A stretch of 64,000 nt of DNA from Pseudo-nitzschia pungens (GCA_037355855.1 CM074768.1:248001-312000), one strand, 5' to 3'; counted from the first letter of the stretch, positions 44,059 through 56,082 are shown. Program-made: numbers and translations. Notes: generated by a model from the letters alone, not told the origin.

Positions 44059-47050
44059 CTTACGTAATCTTACCGGTATGTTTGGTTGTTCTGCCGTATA
44101 AAGGATTGCTTCGATACTAGCTAACCTTCCCGTACTCCTACCTTGTAAGGTTTACTTCGTATATCGATTGGGGTTGCTGGGACGAGAGATAGATCTTGTT
44201 CCGTACGGTATGTCCGTTTGCACGCTAGCGAGGTTCGTTACGTTGCGTTGCGTTGCGTTGCGTTGCGTTGCGCTGTGTTGTGTTGTGTATGCAGATGGTG
44301 TGCCGTGCTGGAAGAGCTGAAGCGAGCACGGGAAGTATTAATTAAGATTACTTTTAATCAAAGTGACTATCGAGTTGTCTGTCACTTAACCTTACCGTAT
44401 GACCGTACTTGTGAGACCTTTTGGCCCATTACCGAACTGTATTTACTACGAAGATCTACCGGTATTGTACGGTACCAATGAAATTCCCTTTTGTGATGAA
44501 CTAAGCTTTTAATCGTCCAAGTGCATTACTCGTACCGTACGGTACAGAGTCGGACTTCGTCCGTTTTAATTTTGACAAGATGTTTAGGAAGTTCAATAGG
44601 GACAAAAAAAAACGACATAAAAAAAAGGACGCGAGAATTCCAAGATTATTGCATGTAGTTGCACAAAAGTGCTATGCCTGAAAGAAGTAACAGCTAACAA
44701 TGGAATAGTGTTGAGGGAGTCTTCATTAAAAAAAGGATAAATAATGCGTGGGCAGAAACGCACGCGACGAACTTTGATCTCCGGTGTTTTTTCGGAACTG
44801 GCTTACGCGCAAGAATTATTAAAACAAGAATTGTTAAGACAACAATTTTAATTATAGAACACCGTCTTCCTCATTCTTCCTTCACCGGATTAGATCGTGC
44901 CTTTATTTATGAATACGACAGTGCTCTCGTACCTTAACGAGTTATCGGTAAGCCTTATTTATTGTGCTCTATTCCTTGCCGAATGGGGTTCCCCGCTTTC
45001 ACATACAAGTACTGGTACCGCTAATCTTACGAGCTAGAGGTCCTGGGGACACGTCCTTATTCGATTTTTGTCTAAACGAAACCCGGAACCTTTCCGACCT
45101 TCGGAATGAATCAATAATTCTAAAATTCAGTTCACACTTAGTTTTCAGAGGGGCATGATATTTGGTAGAGTCCGAACCCAATCAACCTCAAGTTGCAACT
45201 TTTCATCTAATAAATAAAAAAAGTGTACGACTTCTACCGGAATCGTACGGTACGGAGATCTATAATTACAACTCAAAAATGCGACGCAACTTTTCATCTA
45301 ATAAATAAAAAAAGTGTATGACTTCTACCGGAATCGTACGGTACGCAGATCTATAATTACAACTCAAAAATGAGACGCGTAGTAAGTGGACTTCTGTCAG
45401 AGCAAGGTTTCTAATTTGAATCAACATACCTTTTGTCATTGAAATACTTAATGCGCCAATTTAAATGTCGTGAAGCATTTTTATTCTTACTTCGACACGC
45501 ACACTATTAAAATCTGAGTCATAGTATTGAGTCATTCCCGAAATGGAAGTTAGATACGGTATATCGTTTATGTAACCCGCAGTTAAGATTTTAAGATTAC
45601 TGTACGGTACCGTAAGGTTACTTATCATGCTAAATTCATTGAATTAATTTTCGAACTAAATCAATCATATGTTTCATACCTAGTGAGGGTATCTGACACC
45701 CAAAAAGCCTAAAAATGGCCTACATTCTTGTATCAGTAATAGATGACTTTAGACTCATTCAAAACCTCATTTTTATTGAATATTCTTGTTTACAACACTT
45801 TAAACCATAATGCAGGTATTTGAAATAAAGATTAGAATTGATTTTTGACAAGAGTTATTACTATCTGAAGATAAGGTATTTTAACTAGTGTTTGTTATTT
45901 AAAAACAAATAGAGAGAAAATTTTTTGAGACAGGTTTTGTTAATTGTGCCACGCATAGGTAATTTTTTCCATCGCGCAGTGACACACCCCTTTCTATTGG
46001 ACTTTCTATTATCACCCCTGAGTTGAATGGGGTAATCTTAGCATGGGGTCCCGCGTCCTCGGTTTCCACCATTCAGGCGTCTGTCTATCTGTCTGACTGT
46101 CTGTTTGTCCACCCCTCCCGGAAAAATTAAAAAAATCACGTGTCTCCTGATACCGGTACGTACGAGTACCATTACGTACAGTAACTTACTCGTACAAACG
46201 GTAGTATGAGTTGTTCCGTTCCGTCCCGACCCGACCCATCATCGATGGATTACGTCCAGGTAAGATTACAAGTAAGATTAACCTTACTTGTACGGTAAGG
46301 TACTTACCGTAAGGCATTACTAGTACAAAAAAATAAGAATACGAGTACGTAAGGTTACTACGAAATCGTACAAGTAAAGGTTACTTTCAACGATACTCGC
46401 ACTCGTACTCGTACCCGTACCCGTACCCGTACCGTCGGTAAGGTTACCTGGTAAGGTTACTCGCAATCGCAATCGTACCGGTAAATTACCATAAAGGTTA
46501 CCAGGTACAAGTAGATCTACGCCATCCACCACAAAAAGAAACGAGGACCCATCATCAAAAACATCACATCACCACATACTGTACGGTAACTTACAAGTAA
46601 TTACGTGAAGTAAGGTTTACCCGTTCACCGTACTCGAATTGCCTCATCACAGACACAGAATCCCGCAGTTTTTTTTTGTCGTTTGCGGAGCGGATTGACA
46701 ACGACCCTGCAGAGCGGAGGATCGGATCAATCTTGAAAGGACTATTGCATCGACCAATCCGAAAGATACAGCAGATATACGTAGTATTACACAACGAACA
46801 AAGGAACGAACGAACCAACGAACCAACGCACATACACAGAAACATTTCGTGTGGCGAGCATTTGTGTGTTTTGAACATATCCCATCGCCGGATGGCTTTG
46901 GACACAACCCAACAGCAACGTCGCAGCAACGACGTGATATAAACTCACGTACCTACATACCTGCATCCAAACATCCATTTTTGTACAGCCAGGGATCCTT
47001 GAAGTCTTGTCGGAGACACACCATCTTCCAACCGATTTGTTGAGACCACT
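43914..47050. other. 3.1-kb gene-free stretch
   Basis: TCGAA, CCTAT, GTTTT and GTTGC pentamer runs lie near 43860-44280. A 91-bp direct duplication lies at 45195-45285/45286-45376. AT-rich DNA follows, and then many GTAAGGTTA/ACCGTAC words (46150-46620). No RNA gene or credible coding frame is seen. Confidence 0.6.
45195..45376. repeat. Tandem 91-bp duplication
   Basis: Two adjacent copies of a 91-bp unit starting GCAACTTTTCATCTAATAAA differ at only a few positions. Confidence 0.9.
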
Positions 47051-49753
47051 ATGGCCCGCCGAGAGCGCTACTGCACCAGACGCTCTGGCTCCGAAATTCT
47101 CACGCTTGGATCGATAGCTCCAACGACATCGTCAACGATATCGTCGTCAACTATATCGTCGTCAACGACAAAGACACAAACAACCCGCAAGCGTGCTCGC
47201 TTCCACCACTACTATCCACCCGTCTGTGGTGCTGCGAAGAATCGGTATACTTTGTCGATTGGTCGCCGGTTGGTTCTTGCGGTGATTCTGATGACGACGA
47301 CCCTGCTCGTGGTTGCGTCCCACTTTTCATTGGAAAGCGGAAAGAGAACCAAAATGGGATTCCTTGCCGCGGCTGCGTTTCGACCAACGTCGTCGTCTTC
47401 GTCGCTCGCCTACCGGTCCGTCCACGGCAGAATTGCCGGTGCCCATTCCAACCGAATACACGACAGGATACGAGTGCAGCACGCTCACGCTCCGGCCTGC
47501 AACCGCCCTCGGTTTTATCACGCCACGATACGGACCCTGCCGAGAACGATAACGACGACTTCTACTGCTACCACTACTGGTGCTACTGCCACTACGGGTC
47601 GATGGTTCTCGGCTCTTTCTTCTTCGACCGCGGAAGCCGACACGACCACCACCTCCAGCGACGACGGCGGCGACGACAACGACGAACAACATTCGCAATC
47701 GCAGTCACAGTTGCGGGAAGAGTACGATGCCAACTGGAAAGAATCTCCGCGGGTCAATCCCAGCATCACCTTTGACACGCTCCTGGTGCCATCGACGCAG
47801 CTCACGAAATGGATCACCCATCCGGAACTCCAGCACCGATTGGCCAAGCCCGACAACTGGGAGTTTCTGAAGCACGTCCATCCCCGCATCAAAATGGTCC
47901 AGGACTACACGCACACGCACAACGACGATTGCCCAAGCGACAAACACCGCATTCGCCGCAAGGATGATGACGATGGTGATTGTGATTCTTCGTCTCGTCC
48001 TTCGTCCGATCGTTCGGCGAACGAGCCGCATCCACCAGGAGGCTTCAAGCAACTCCTGCTGCTGCCCTCGTCGGTCTTACACGAAAACGCCAACCAAACG
48101 TCCACCGGAATGCCGTCGTCCGACCAGCACGATGCGGACCGAGAAAAGCACCTCGACGAATGGCTGGCAGCGCTCTTGGCATCGTCCAATGCGGATGCCG
48201 CCGTGGCCAGCGACAAAAACAACGACAACGAGACCGTACCCACCATCCAAAAGGGCCCGGCACTGACCATGCCCATTGCCTACCACCAGCTGAGTTTCCA
48301 GTACCTCCTCCGGCGCCTGCTGCCGGAATCGGCCTTCCCCCCGCCCTCGGCCTACGAACAGATCGGCCACGTCGCGCACTTCAATCTCAAGGAGCGGCAT
48401 CTGCCGTACGGAAAACTCATCGGAGAAGCCCTTCTGGCCAGCAGCAACACCGTTTCGTCGGGTGGTGGAAAAAAGAGCAACAGCAACCAAAACCGAAGCA
48501 ACAACAACGACAACAACAACAAATCCATCCAGACGGTCGTCAACAAGGTTGGGACGGTCAACGGAAATTTCCGGACCTACGAGTGCCAGATTTTGGCCGA
48601 TGTCTTTGATGCCGGTCGAGGATATTCGACCGACGAGTCATCGTCATCGTCATCGTCGTCACTCGAAACGACAGTCACGGAGGACGGGGTGGCCATTCGA
48701 TTGAACGTGGCCGAATGCTATTGGTGCACGCGGCTTTCGGGGGAGCGGCAGGAACTCCTCAGGGACATTTTGCGGTCCGAGCCGAGCCAAAACCGGCCGC
48801 TGGTGGTGGCCGACGTCTTTTGCGGGGCCGGGGCCGTCTGCATGCTATTGGCGAAGAAAGTCAAGGACCGGCACAAGGCCCAACAAAATCAAAAGCAAAA
48901 ACAAAAACAATCCGCCTCCCAAAACGGAAGCAAGAACCAATCGTCGGGAGGTACGTCTCCCGAGGAACCACTGCTGAAAGTCCTGGCCAACGACTGGAAT
49001 CCAAGGGCGATCGAATACATGAAGCAATCGATCGCCGCCAACGGAATGGACAAGGAAAAGGACGGGCGACAATCCATGTACCACAGATTCGAGTTGTCCT
49101 GCCGGGATTCCTACGATTTCTTGTTCGAATTGGGAGAGGAACAACAACCCAAGGCCAATCCGTACGCCAAGAAACGAAAGCTCCGCCGGCGGACGACAAA
49201 AACAAAGACAACGATGCCGGACGATCTCGTCTCCGGGAACAGCAAAAACAAAGAGGAACAGCAACCACGAGAACAACCTTCCCTCCCGGATCACGTCCTT
49301 ATGAATTTCCCGCTCGAGGCCCCCCGGTTCTTGGGTGCACTCCGGTGGTGGTCCTGGAAGCGACTGGAGCAAGAGCACGAGGAAAAGAGCACGGGCCGCC
49401 GTCCCTGGTATCCTCGCTTTCACGTGTACACCTTTGCTTGGTCTTCCGAACCGAGGGCCGGAGACGAGGAAGAAATGGCCATCAATCTGGTGGCCAACGA
49501 GTTGCTGCCCCCCTACGTCTTCTCCAAGGACGATGGCGAATCAAACGACGATAACGATGGTGACGGTGAGAACGACACCGCCGGCTCCGTCGCCTCGACA
49601 ACCATTTACCGACGCTCCGAACTGAACGACGAATTCGGAACCGACCTCTCGACGCGACTGGTCCGTGATGTGGCACCCGGAAAGGTTGTGGTCTGCGTGA
49701 GTTTTAGCGTTACACCCAAGCTGATCCGGTACATGCAGGGGGACTACTCATGA
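47051..49753 (+). CDS. TRM5: tRNA (guanine-37-N1)-methyltransferase TRM5
   Basis: The 900-residue intronless protein makes m1G37 in tRNAs with G36-G37, which prevents frameshifting. Family signatures: the AYEQIGHVAHFNLKERHLP block (about 434-452), VNKVGTV (497-503) with FRTYE (507-511), a SAM-binding DVFCGAGAV motif (588-596), NDWNP (647-651), and the catalytic Asn-Phe-Pro loop at 752-754 (NLP in most relatives). It is about twice the usual Trm5 length because of Ser/Asn/Gln-rich insertions (about 200-330, 460-495, 605-640, 700-745) and an N-terminal extension. That extension has a hydrophobic core (about 74-90) and then Ala-Ala-Phe-Arg-Pro at 108-112, which could be a plastid pre-sequence; alternatively Met102 could start a shorter form. 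Targeting is inferred; the enzyme call is firm. Confidence 0.92.
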   Translation: MARRERYCTRRSGSEILTLGSIAPTTSSTISSSTISSSTTKTQTTRKRARFHHYYPPVCGAAKNRYTLSIGRRLVLAVILMTTTLLVVASHFSLESGKRTKMGFLAAAAFRPTSSSSSLAYRSVHGRIAGAHSNRIHDRIRVQHAHAPACNRPRFYHATIRTLPRTITTTSTATTTGATATTGRWFSALSSSTAEADTTTTSSDDGGDDNDEQHSQSQSQLREEYDANWKESPRVNPSITFDTLLVPSTQLTKWITHPELQHRLAKPDNWEFLKHVHPRIKMVQDYTHTHNDDCPSDKHRIRRKDDDDGDCDSSSRPSSDRSANEPHPPGGFKQLLLLPSSVLHENANQTSTGMPSSDQHDADREKHLDEWLAALLASSNADAAVASDKNNDNETVPTIQKGPALTMPIAYHQLSFQYLLRRLLPESAFPPPSAYEQIGHVAHFNLKERHLPYGKLIGEALLASSNTVSSGGGKKSNSNQNRSNNNDNNNKSIQTVVNKVGTVNGNFRTYECQILADVFDAGRGYSTDESSSSSSSSLETTVTEDGVAIRLNVAECYWCTRLSGERQELLRDILRSEPSQNRPLVVADVFCGAGAVCMLLAKKVKDRHKAQQNQKQKQKQSASQNGSKNQSSGGTSPEEPLLKVLANDWNPRAIEYMKQSIAANGMDKEKDGRQSMYHRFELSCRDSYDFLFELGEEQQPKANPYAKKRKLRRRTTKTKTTMPDDLVSGNSKNKEEQQPREQPSLPDHVLMNFPLEAPRFLGALRWWSWKRLEQEHEEKSTGRRPWYPRFHVYTFAWSSEPRAGDEEEMAINLVANELLPPYVFSKDDGESNDDNDGDGENDTAGSVASTTIYRRSELNDEFGTDLSTRLVRDVAPGKVVVCVSFSVTPKLIRYMQGDYS

Positions 49754-50462
49754 TTGGTTATCGAAGCAACAACCCAACAACGAACCAATGAACTAGTAAT
49801 ACAAGAATAAATTCTAGAGAACAAACTTACCATTACAAACCAAGCAAAACTTGTTTTGCAAAAAGAGACATTTTCTCAGCCGAGCAATACTCGTGGTCAT
49901 TGTTATTATTTTTATTTTTTGTTGTAGCCATTTTTTGTTGTAGCCTGCATTCATCTCTTGTGTTCTTGTTGTAGCCTGCATCCGATTAGTAGTACGTGAT
50001 TCTTCGATTAGTACTAGATCATCCAAATAATTAGAGCAGCCCAGTAGAGGGTTAATGATATTTCCAAGGATTCCAACTGCACAGAAGAAGGTAGGAGACC
50101 TAGCATTTTGACAGAAACTCAATCTTCTTGTGGTCACAAACAGGAGGGTGAATATCATTGAAAACTTGTAGTAATAGTATTAGTAGCAGGTAGTTGAGAG
50201 TCATTCTTGTACTTCTTGGTATTGATGTAAGGATTGAGATGAAATATTTTGTTCAGGTGCTTGTCCACCCGCAATAGCGGTCATTGCTTTCAATCAAAAA
50301 GAATCATGTTTCATCTGTTTTCTGTTTGTCTTGCAGTACAGTCAAACTTCTTTTGCTCTCATTGCAAAGGTCAATGCGAGTGGAGAGCATATGTTATGGA
50401 TGTGTTCATACTACGATTTAAATTATTGAAATTATAGCTCGTAAGCAGAGAAGAGAACACAA
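49754..50462. other. Intergenic stretch, no gene recognised
   Basis: AT-rich DNA with a small repeat of TTGTTGTAGCC (three times, 49919-49975). Nothing else is recognised. Confidence 0.55.
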
Positions 50463-50534
50463 TCCGTCATAGTATAGTGGCTAGTATCCCCGCCTGTCAC
50501 GCGGGAGACCGGGGTTCGATTCCCCGTGACGGAA
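50463..50534 (+). tRNA. tRNA-Asp(GUC)
   Basis: A 72-nt cloverleaf with acceptor TCCGTCA/TGACGGA and A discriminator. Anticodon stem CCCGC/GCGGG encloses CTGTCAC (GTC). T5 follows at 50537-50541. Confidence 0.96.
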
Positions 50535-51004
50535 TCTTTTTGCGTGTTGTAAGACGATCTTCGATTCTTGCGGATTAAGAGTAATCTTACGAAGTAAGGT
50601 TACTTCGTAGTTACGTTCTTTTTCCGTCACTGCCGAAAACAGCTCTCCAATGAATCATTTCGTCTCGTCTCGGCATCGGTATTACCGTAAGTTAATTACC
50701 CTTTCCCTCTCAACGGCCCGTGTATTACAGGAGGATGAGCTATACCGTACAGATCAGCAGCTTTTGGTTACGCCCGTGCAATCCGATGATGCCATCCAAT
50801 CAGCAAAGCGAAAGTTCCGTTTCCATCCTTCGATCCGCAATCCAATCGCACGGTACCGTACCGTGATTATCGAGACGGCTTCAGCGGTGTGAACGGCGAA
50901 AGAATCATCGGGAGTGGGTCACTTTTCCGATACGTACGCAGTGTGACGCTTCCTCAGTTTCCAGGTTGTGGAAGTGTAACCTGTATTGGACACACCGGTG
51001 TAAG

Positions 51005-51077
51005 GGGGGTTTGGCGCAGTTGGCAGCGCGTGTGCTTAGCATGCACAAGGTCGCCGGTTCGATTCCGGCAATCTCCA
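51005..51077 (+). tRNA. tRNA-Ala(AGC)
   Basis: A 73-nt cloverleaf. Acceptor GGGGGTT/AATCTCC contains the G3-U70 pair that identifies tRNA-Ala; A discriminator. Anticodon stem TGTGC/GCACA encloses TTAGCAT (AGC). T4 runs follow directly. Confidence 0.95.
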
Positions 51078-52085
51078 TTTTGTTTTGGGCAATTGCGTTA
51101 ACTAAGGTAACCTCCACCGTTTTATTTTTTATCTTCGGTTGGTTCGCAACACGGTTGCCCGATAGAACAGCTAAGGGTAAGATATCGCGGGGTTTCCTTT
51201 GGGTCGAAAACGCGCGATGCGATGCGTGTCCGGAAGGTTTCTCGCCCCATCCCAACCCAACCTCGTCGGCGACCGCTGTTTCGCGTCCCTTCCTCGTTTG
51301 GGTCGATGATTGATTCGATCGATCGATCGATTCCGATGCGTCATCGACCGGATCCCCGCACGGACTGCTGGCTACCGTAGGTAACGAGCCGAGCCCCGGC
51401 TCGGTCTCTCTTCGTAATTACTACTATTATTTCATGACGGCGCGATCCGCACGAGGGTAAGATTAAGTTAGCTGGGCAATCGTTTCCAATGCTTTTCGTC
51501 GCAATTACCGTACGTGCTAAGGTTACGTACGTCTACGAATGGTGCGTGTAGTTCCGAAAACGCATTCCAATTTCGTTTCGAACCGTGATCATTATAATTA
51601 CTGCTAGGACCTAATATTATAATATCATAGTATAGTATTATATTGAATAGTGTTTGATTAGATCTATTCTTTTGAAACAATGCGATGCGATGCGTACCGT
51701 ATTTCAGCGTGGCAAACTTTTGTTTCGCGTCCAGTCCATGTCGTCGCGCCAGACGACTACGATTGACACGGGACGAGATCCCATCAATAAATAAACTATT
51801 GCGGAACGCAATTAATTCTTGCATCTCAAAACCGAATGACTCGCAAAAACCGAATCGAGCGTGGAATGGATCGCGGTTTTCCGAATTTTTTTTCGGGGTA
51901 GGGAGGGAGGAACGAGTGACCGCGGCCCGGACGACCGCGCCTCGGGCAGGGTCGATCCCGAGCGTTGGGCATTGCATTGCATCGCATTATGCTTTGCGTT
52001 GCATTGAATCGAATCAATCGATATCGATGGTATTCGTAGTACACTAGTAGGAGGAGTCTAGAGTCTACTAGTGCATTGGATTGCA
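51078..52085. other. Intergenic stretch, no gene recognised
   Basis: Mixed DNA with GATC and GCATT words. Minus-strand frames reaching into it from the glycosyltransferase gene are off-frame read-on. Confidence 0.55.
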
Positions 52086-54665
52086 TTAGCATCCGTGGCA
52101 TTGGTACCAATCCATGACCAGTTCGGCCGCGTAGGAAATCACGGCGTCCGTTCGGGGACAAAACGTAGCCAGTCGCGACCGGTATCGGATCCGTTGTTCG
52201 ACCGGCATGACGCGTTCCCAGGGCATGACCTTCCGGAGCGGCGGTGCAAACTCCGCCGGGCGTTCGTTCTTCCCCCGACGAGCGGTCCCCTTCTTCTGCT
52301 TCTTCTTCTTCCGAAGCGTCCGGGAGCCCGTCGTCGAAGTAGACGTACGAGTGGCGCAGGCCGGACTGGACGGCCAGGCTTCCAAAGTACGAGATCGGAG
52401 CGTAGTTTTTGGGGAAGAATTCCAGGACCTGCTTGCAGCCGCTCTCGCTGTTCATAAAGACCATTCCGGTGAGCTGCGCGCCGTGTCCCGAGATCACAAT
52501 GTCCGTCCTCCGGAAAAAGGCGACCTGCTCCTCGAAGGTCTTGCCCTCGAAGTATTCCTCCTCGACGAGAACGGACCGCTTGCGCGGTCTCGTCGCGTCA
52601 CCGTCGCCGTAGACGCACACCATTTGAGACAATTTCTCGGCCAGGTCGGCCCCGTTCTGTATGTGGCGGGCGCCTCTTCGATTCAGGATTCCGATGCGAG
52701 GGGGGCGGAAGCACACGTCATTGGTATCGTCTCGACTCGATGCATCGGCATCGGCATCATCGACGCCGTCATTGCCTTTCGTCTCCCGGGCCTCGTCCCT
52801 AACCTTGGCGCGGTCTCGGGCCTTGTTCCGGTCGTCATCCGCTGCGATATCGGTGCCGTCTCCGTTTCCATTTTCTTTCACCGCGTCGACGTCGTTGTTC
52901 CTATCATCATTATTATTATTATTTTTCAATCTTCTCCGCTCGTGGTCTTCCGTGGCTTTATTGCCATTGGCATCGCCATTGTCATTGTCATTGACGACGT
53001 TGCCGCCGTTATGGTTATCCTTATCGTTATCGTTATCGTTATCCTTATCGTTGTCAATACCAATACCGACCGCTCCGGCGGCGCCTTCGTTCGGTTTGTC
53101 GTTGTCTTTGTCTTTGTCGCTCAAGTCTTCGACCCCGTGACCATTCCCGGCGTCTTCCTCCGGCTCGCTTCGCTCCGCGTCGGCCTCCGCAGCGGTCAGT
53201 CTTCGTCGCTTCGCCGACACCGGAAACGTTCGCTCCAGAAAAAAATTTCGTTTTCGGCTTCGCGGCATTCCCCGTTCCTTTTCTTTTTCGTTTTTCAGCT
53301 TGGCCCGCAACTCCTCAATGCGCTTGGCCCGACCGGGTGCACGCAGTAGCTCTTTCGCCCGCTTCGCTCGGTTCTTGGCGTTCGCCTTGCGACTTTTGGG
53401 ATTGCCGCCGTTCCTCGACACGGGTGGTGGTGGTCGTGGTCGCGGATTGCGTTCCCATTCCTCCATGTGGCGGTCCATCAAACGATTCCATTCCCCGGGA
53501 TGCCGCATCAGGTATCCGTCAAAGCGGGTGGAGCGATAGGTGCGTATTGTTTGATCGGGGTGGTAAATCGCTCGGCACAATTTGTCGTCGTCGTTGTCGT
53601 TGTCGTTGTTGTTGTTGTTGTCGTTGTGGTTGTCGTAGCCGCCTGCGCCATCCGTGCTCTCTCGGTCCTCGGAATGCTTCCTGTGGCAGTCCCAATAGAA
53701 ATCCTCCGGCGCAATCACCAGACCGATCTGTCTCGTCAGAAAGTCCTCGATTCCATTCATGAAGGGGTTGTTTCTCATGGCCAAGGTGAGCTCTTGCTGG
53801 GTCTTGCGGTCGTAGAGCAGGACCGGAACGACCGCGTTGCCGCCTCCGTTTGTTGTTGTTGTTGCTGTTGTTGTTGCTGTTGTTGTTGTTGCTGATAGGT
53901 CAGTGTTGTTGTTGCTGCTGTCGGTTCCCGTCGCGGTGGTGGTGGTGGTGGTGGTGGTGGTGGTTGCGTGTTCCACCCAGTAGTCGAAACACTTGTAGAT
54001 CTCCTCCATGGCGTGGGCAAAGTGCCGCAGCTTTTCCGTCACCGAGGGCCGGATCCGGCACAGGGCCGCGTTGCGCACCCTGGGAGAGTCCTCGCGCTTC
54101 CACCGATGGGTTTCGCTTTCGCTTTCGGTTTCGCTTTCTTCGCTTTCGCTTTCGGTTTCCCCGGGATTCTCGTCGAACCTTGTCGAGCGGACGATGCTCG
54201 AATAGTCGGCAAAGGCGTAATCGAAAACGATCCCCCCACGTCCCGGGCCTCCGCTCGCGGCCTCCTCGGTGATCTTCCAGCGGTGCGATCGGATGAGCGT
54301 CGGCGACACGTCCGGGTAGGAGGATCCCACCGGCTGGGGCGTGCAGGCGGCGGAGGCTCCCTCCCCGCGAGGAGGGATTTCGATGCGCGACAGCGTCGAA
54401 AGCGGTTTTCGATTGGTTGCGGAAGAAGTGTTGGTGTTGTTGGTGTAAGTGTTGTTGGTGTTGGTGTAAGTGTTGGTGTAGGATGAGGTGGAAGTGGATG
54501 TGGGGTAAGACGACGTAGCGTTGTCCGGTGTCGAACGTGTGAAACTCGGGTGGCAACGCCATTTGGGATTGTTGTTGTTGTTGTTCTTCTTCTTCTTGTT
54601 CTTCTCGTCGTTCTTGCGACATTCGAATGGCAATGTATGCCTTGTCCGTGACTTTCATGCCGTTT

Positions 54666-54700
<35 letters not shown>

Positions 54701-55201
54701 CGGATTGTATTCGTCTCGCCGTTGCAGTTGCTGTTGCAATTCCTGTTGCGTTCGAAACACTCGAAACATGTTACTCAGGTTTGTTGCCGTCGCCAGGTAG
54801 ATTGCAAACGTCAATCCCACGAAGCAAATCTTGAGCGTCGTACGTCTCGATGCCTTTTGCGACTTGGGAAAAAGATGATGATGATGGTTATGATGGTTAT
54901 GATTGTGATTGTAATGATTGTAATGGTTATGATTGTGATTGTAATGATTGTAATGGTTATGATTGTGATGGTTATGATTGTGGTTGTGATGGTACGCGTG
55001 AGAAGGAGACAAAGTGTCCGGGAGCACCCGAGCTCCCTGGTGGCCGTTGCCGTTGCCGTTGCCGTCGGATGTCAGCGCGGCTGTTCTTTGGATTTTGTTT
55101 TTGCCATTGCCATTGCCATTGCCATTGCTGCTTCCGTTACTGCAGTCGTAGGTCGGATTGTGACCCGGGCATCTTCTATTGACACTGCTTAGAGTTCCCA
55201 T
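52086..55201 (-). CDS. GT61-type (DUF563) glycosyltransferase, type II membrane protein, frame-broken
   Basis: From the ATG at 55201 the protein has an Asn/His/Tyr-rich N-terminus (about 70-109) and one transmembrane segment (about 122-141), then an Asn/Gln-rich stalk, as in Golgi type II enzymes. The catalytic part carries the GT61 hallmarks SGHGAQLTGMVF (near 52487-52452), then EFFPKNY, YFGSLA, GLRHSYVYF. A ~240-residue Lys/Asp/Asn-rich insertion splits the domain. Reading needs two frame changes: one between about 54640 and 54400, and one near 52280 where a five-C run (52272-52276; G5 on the coding strand) read as four continues to a natural C-terminus ending in Cys at 52089. Likely role: transfer of xylose, GlcNAc or similar to glycans. 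Sequence errors, pseudogenisation or unrecognised introns are all possible. Confidence 0.7.
54661..54995. repeat. Coding simple repeats in the GT61 N-terminus
   Basis: Two runs are visible: TTG triplets (about 54666-54702, poly-Asn on the coding strand) and GATTGTAATG/GTTATGATTG hexamer-type units (about 54883-54988, Asn-His-Tyr repeats). They keep the frame and form part of the gene. Confidence 0.8.
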
Positions 55202-56003
55202 GGTTTTCTTTCCGTTCGATCAATTCTCGCACTCCCAGACAGCGGAAGCAGGAGCAGCAGGAGCAGCGACGATGTGGGTTTGTCGTTTGGGACGGCAAGC
55301 GAGAGATCTCGGGAGACGGACGCCGCGGAAAGGAGGAACTATCGAAATATTATATATTGCCAATGCCGCTGCCCAACCGGGGTGCGTTTCGTGAGTATGG
55401 AGTGCACCTTTTGGGGGCGCAGGAACGAGCGAAGGACTTCAAAAATTGTGACGATTGCTCGTTTTTCTCTTCGCTTTTGGTTGCTTTCCAAATGATGTCG
55501 TTCGGTTCTGTCTTTGTTTTGAGACGTAACCTTACGGTACTATCTATTTATTGATAGAAGCACGAGGTAAGATTTAATTATTTAATTACTTATTATGTAA
55601 GCCTTAAGTTACTGGTGCGAGCAGTCGCGGTCGGAGTCTTGTCCTCGACGAACGACAATCCGCGAGTATCGGAGGCACGAACATTTTTTGAATTCGAGTT
55701 GTATTTTTCAGAAACAATTAGGTTCAAATACCGGTAATTTAACGTACCGGGTACCGGTAATTAAGGTTACTTCAACCTCCGATACTCCATTGCGACAGCA
55801 TCTCTCTGGTTTTGTGCAAGTGTAACACTCGTCCAAATACGTGAGTTACGGGCACTGAATTACTTCATACAAAGTCTCTAGTAGTAGTAGTACTCGTAAG
55901 GCTTGCCTTGACTCAACAGAAAAGCATAAAAATTTCCGTAGCCGGCTTGCTTCGCCGTTGAATCAAAATCGTTTACAGGCGAGCAGTCCGCCGCGAGCAA
56001 AAA
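55202..56003. other. Intergenic stretch, no gene recognised
   Basis: Upstream region of the glycosyltransferase on its strand. Several ACCGGTA and GTAAGGTTA words are seen, and no gene. Confidence 0.55.
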
Positions 56004-56075
56004 TGGAGGAGGCAGGAATCGAACCTGCGACTTGTCGCATGCAAAGCGACCACTCTGCCCCTGAGTTACACCCCC
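56004..56075 (-). tRNA. tRNA-Ala(UGC)
   Basis: A 72-nt cloverleaf with G3-U70 in the acceptor arm (GGGGGTG/CTCCTCC, one T-T mismatch). Anticodon stem GTCGC/GCGAC encloses TTTGCAT (TGC). On its strand it follows tRNA-Val by 7 nt, and a T5 run starts right after the discriminator A. Confidence 0.9.
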
Positions 56076-56082
56076 GAGCAAG

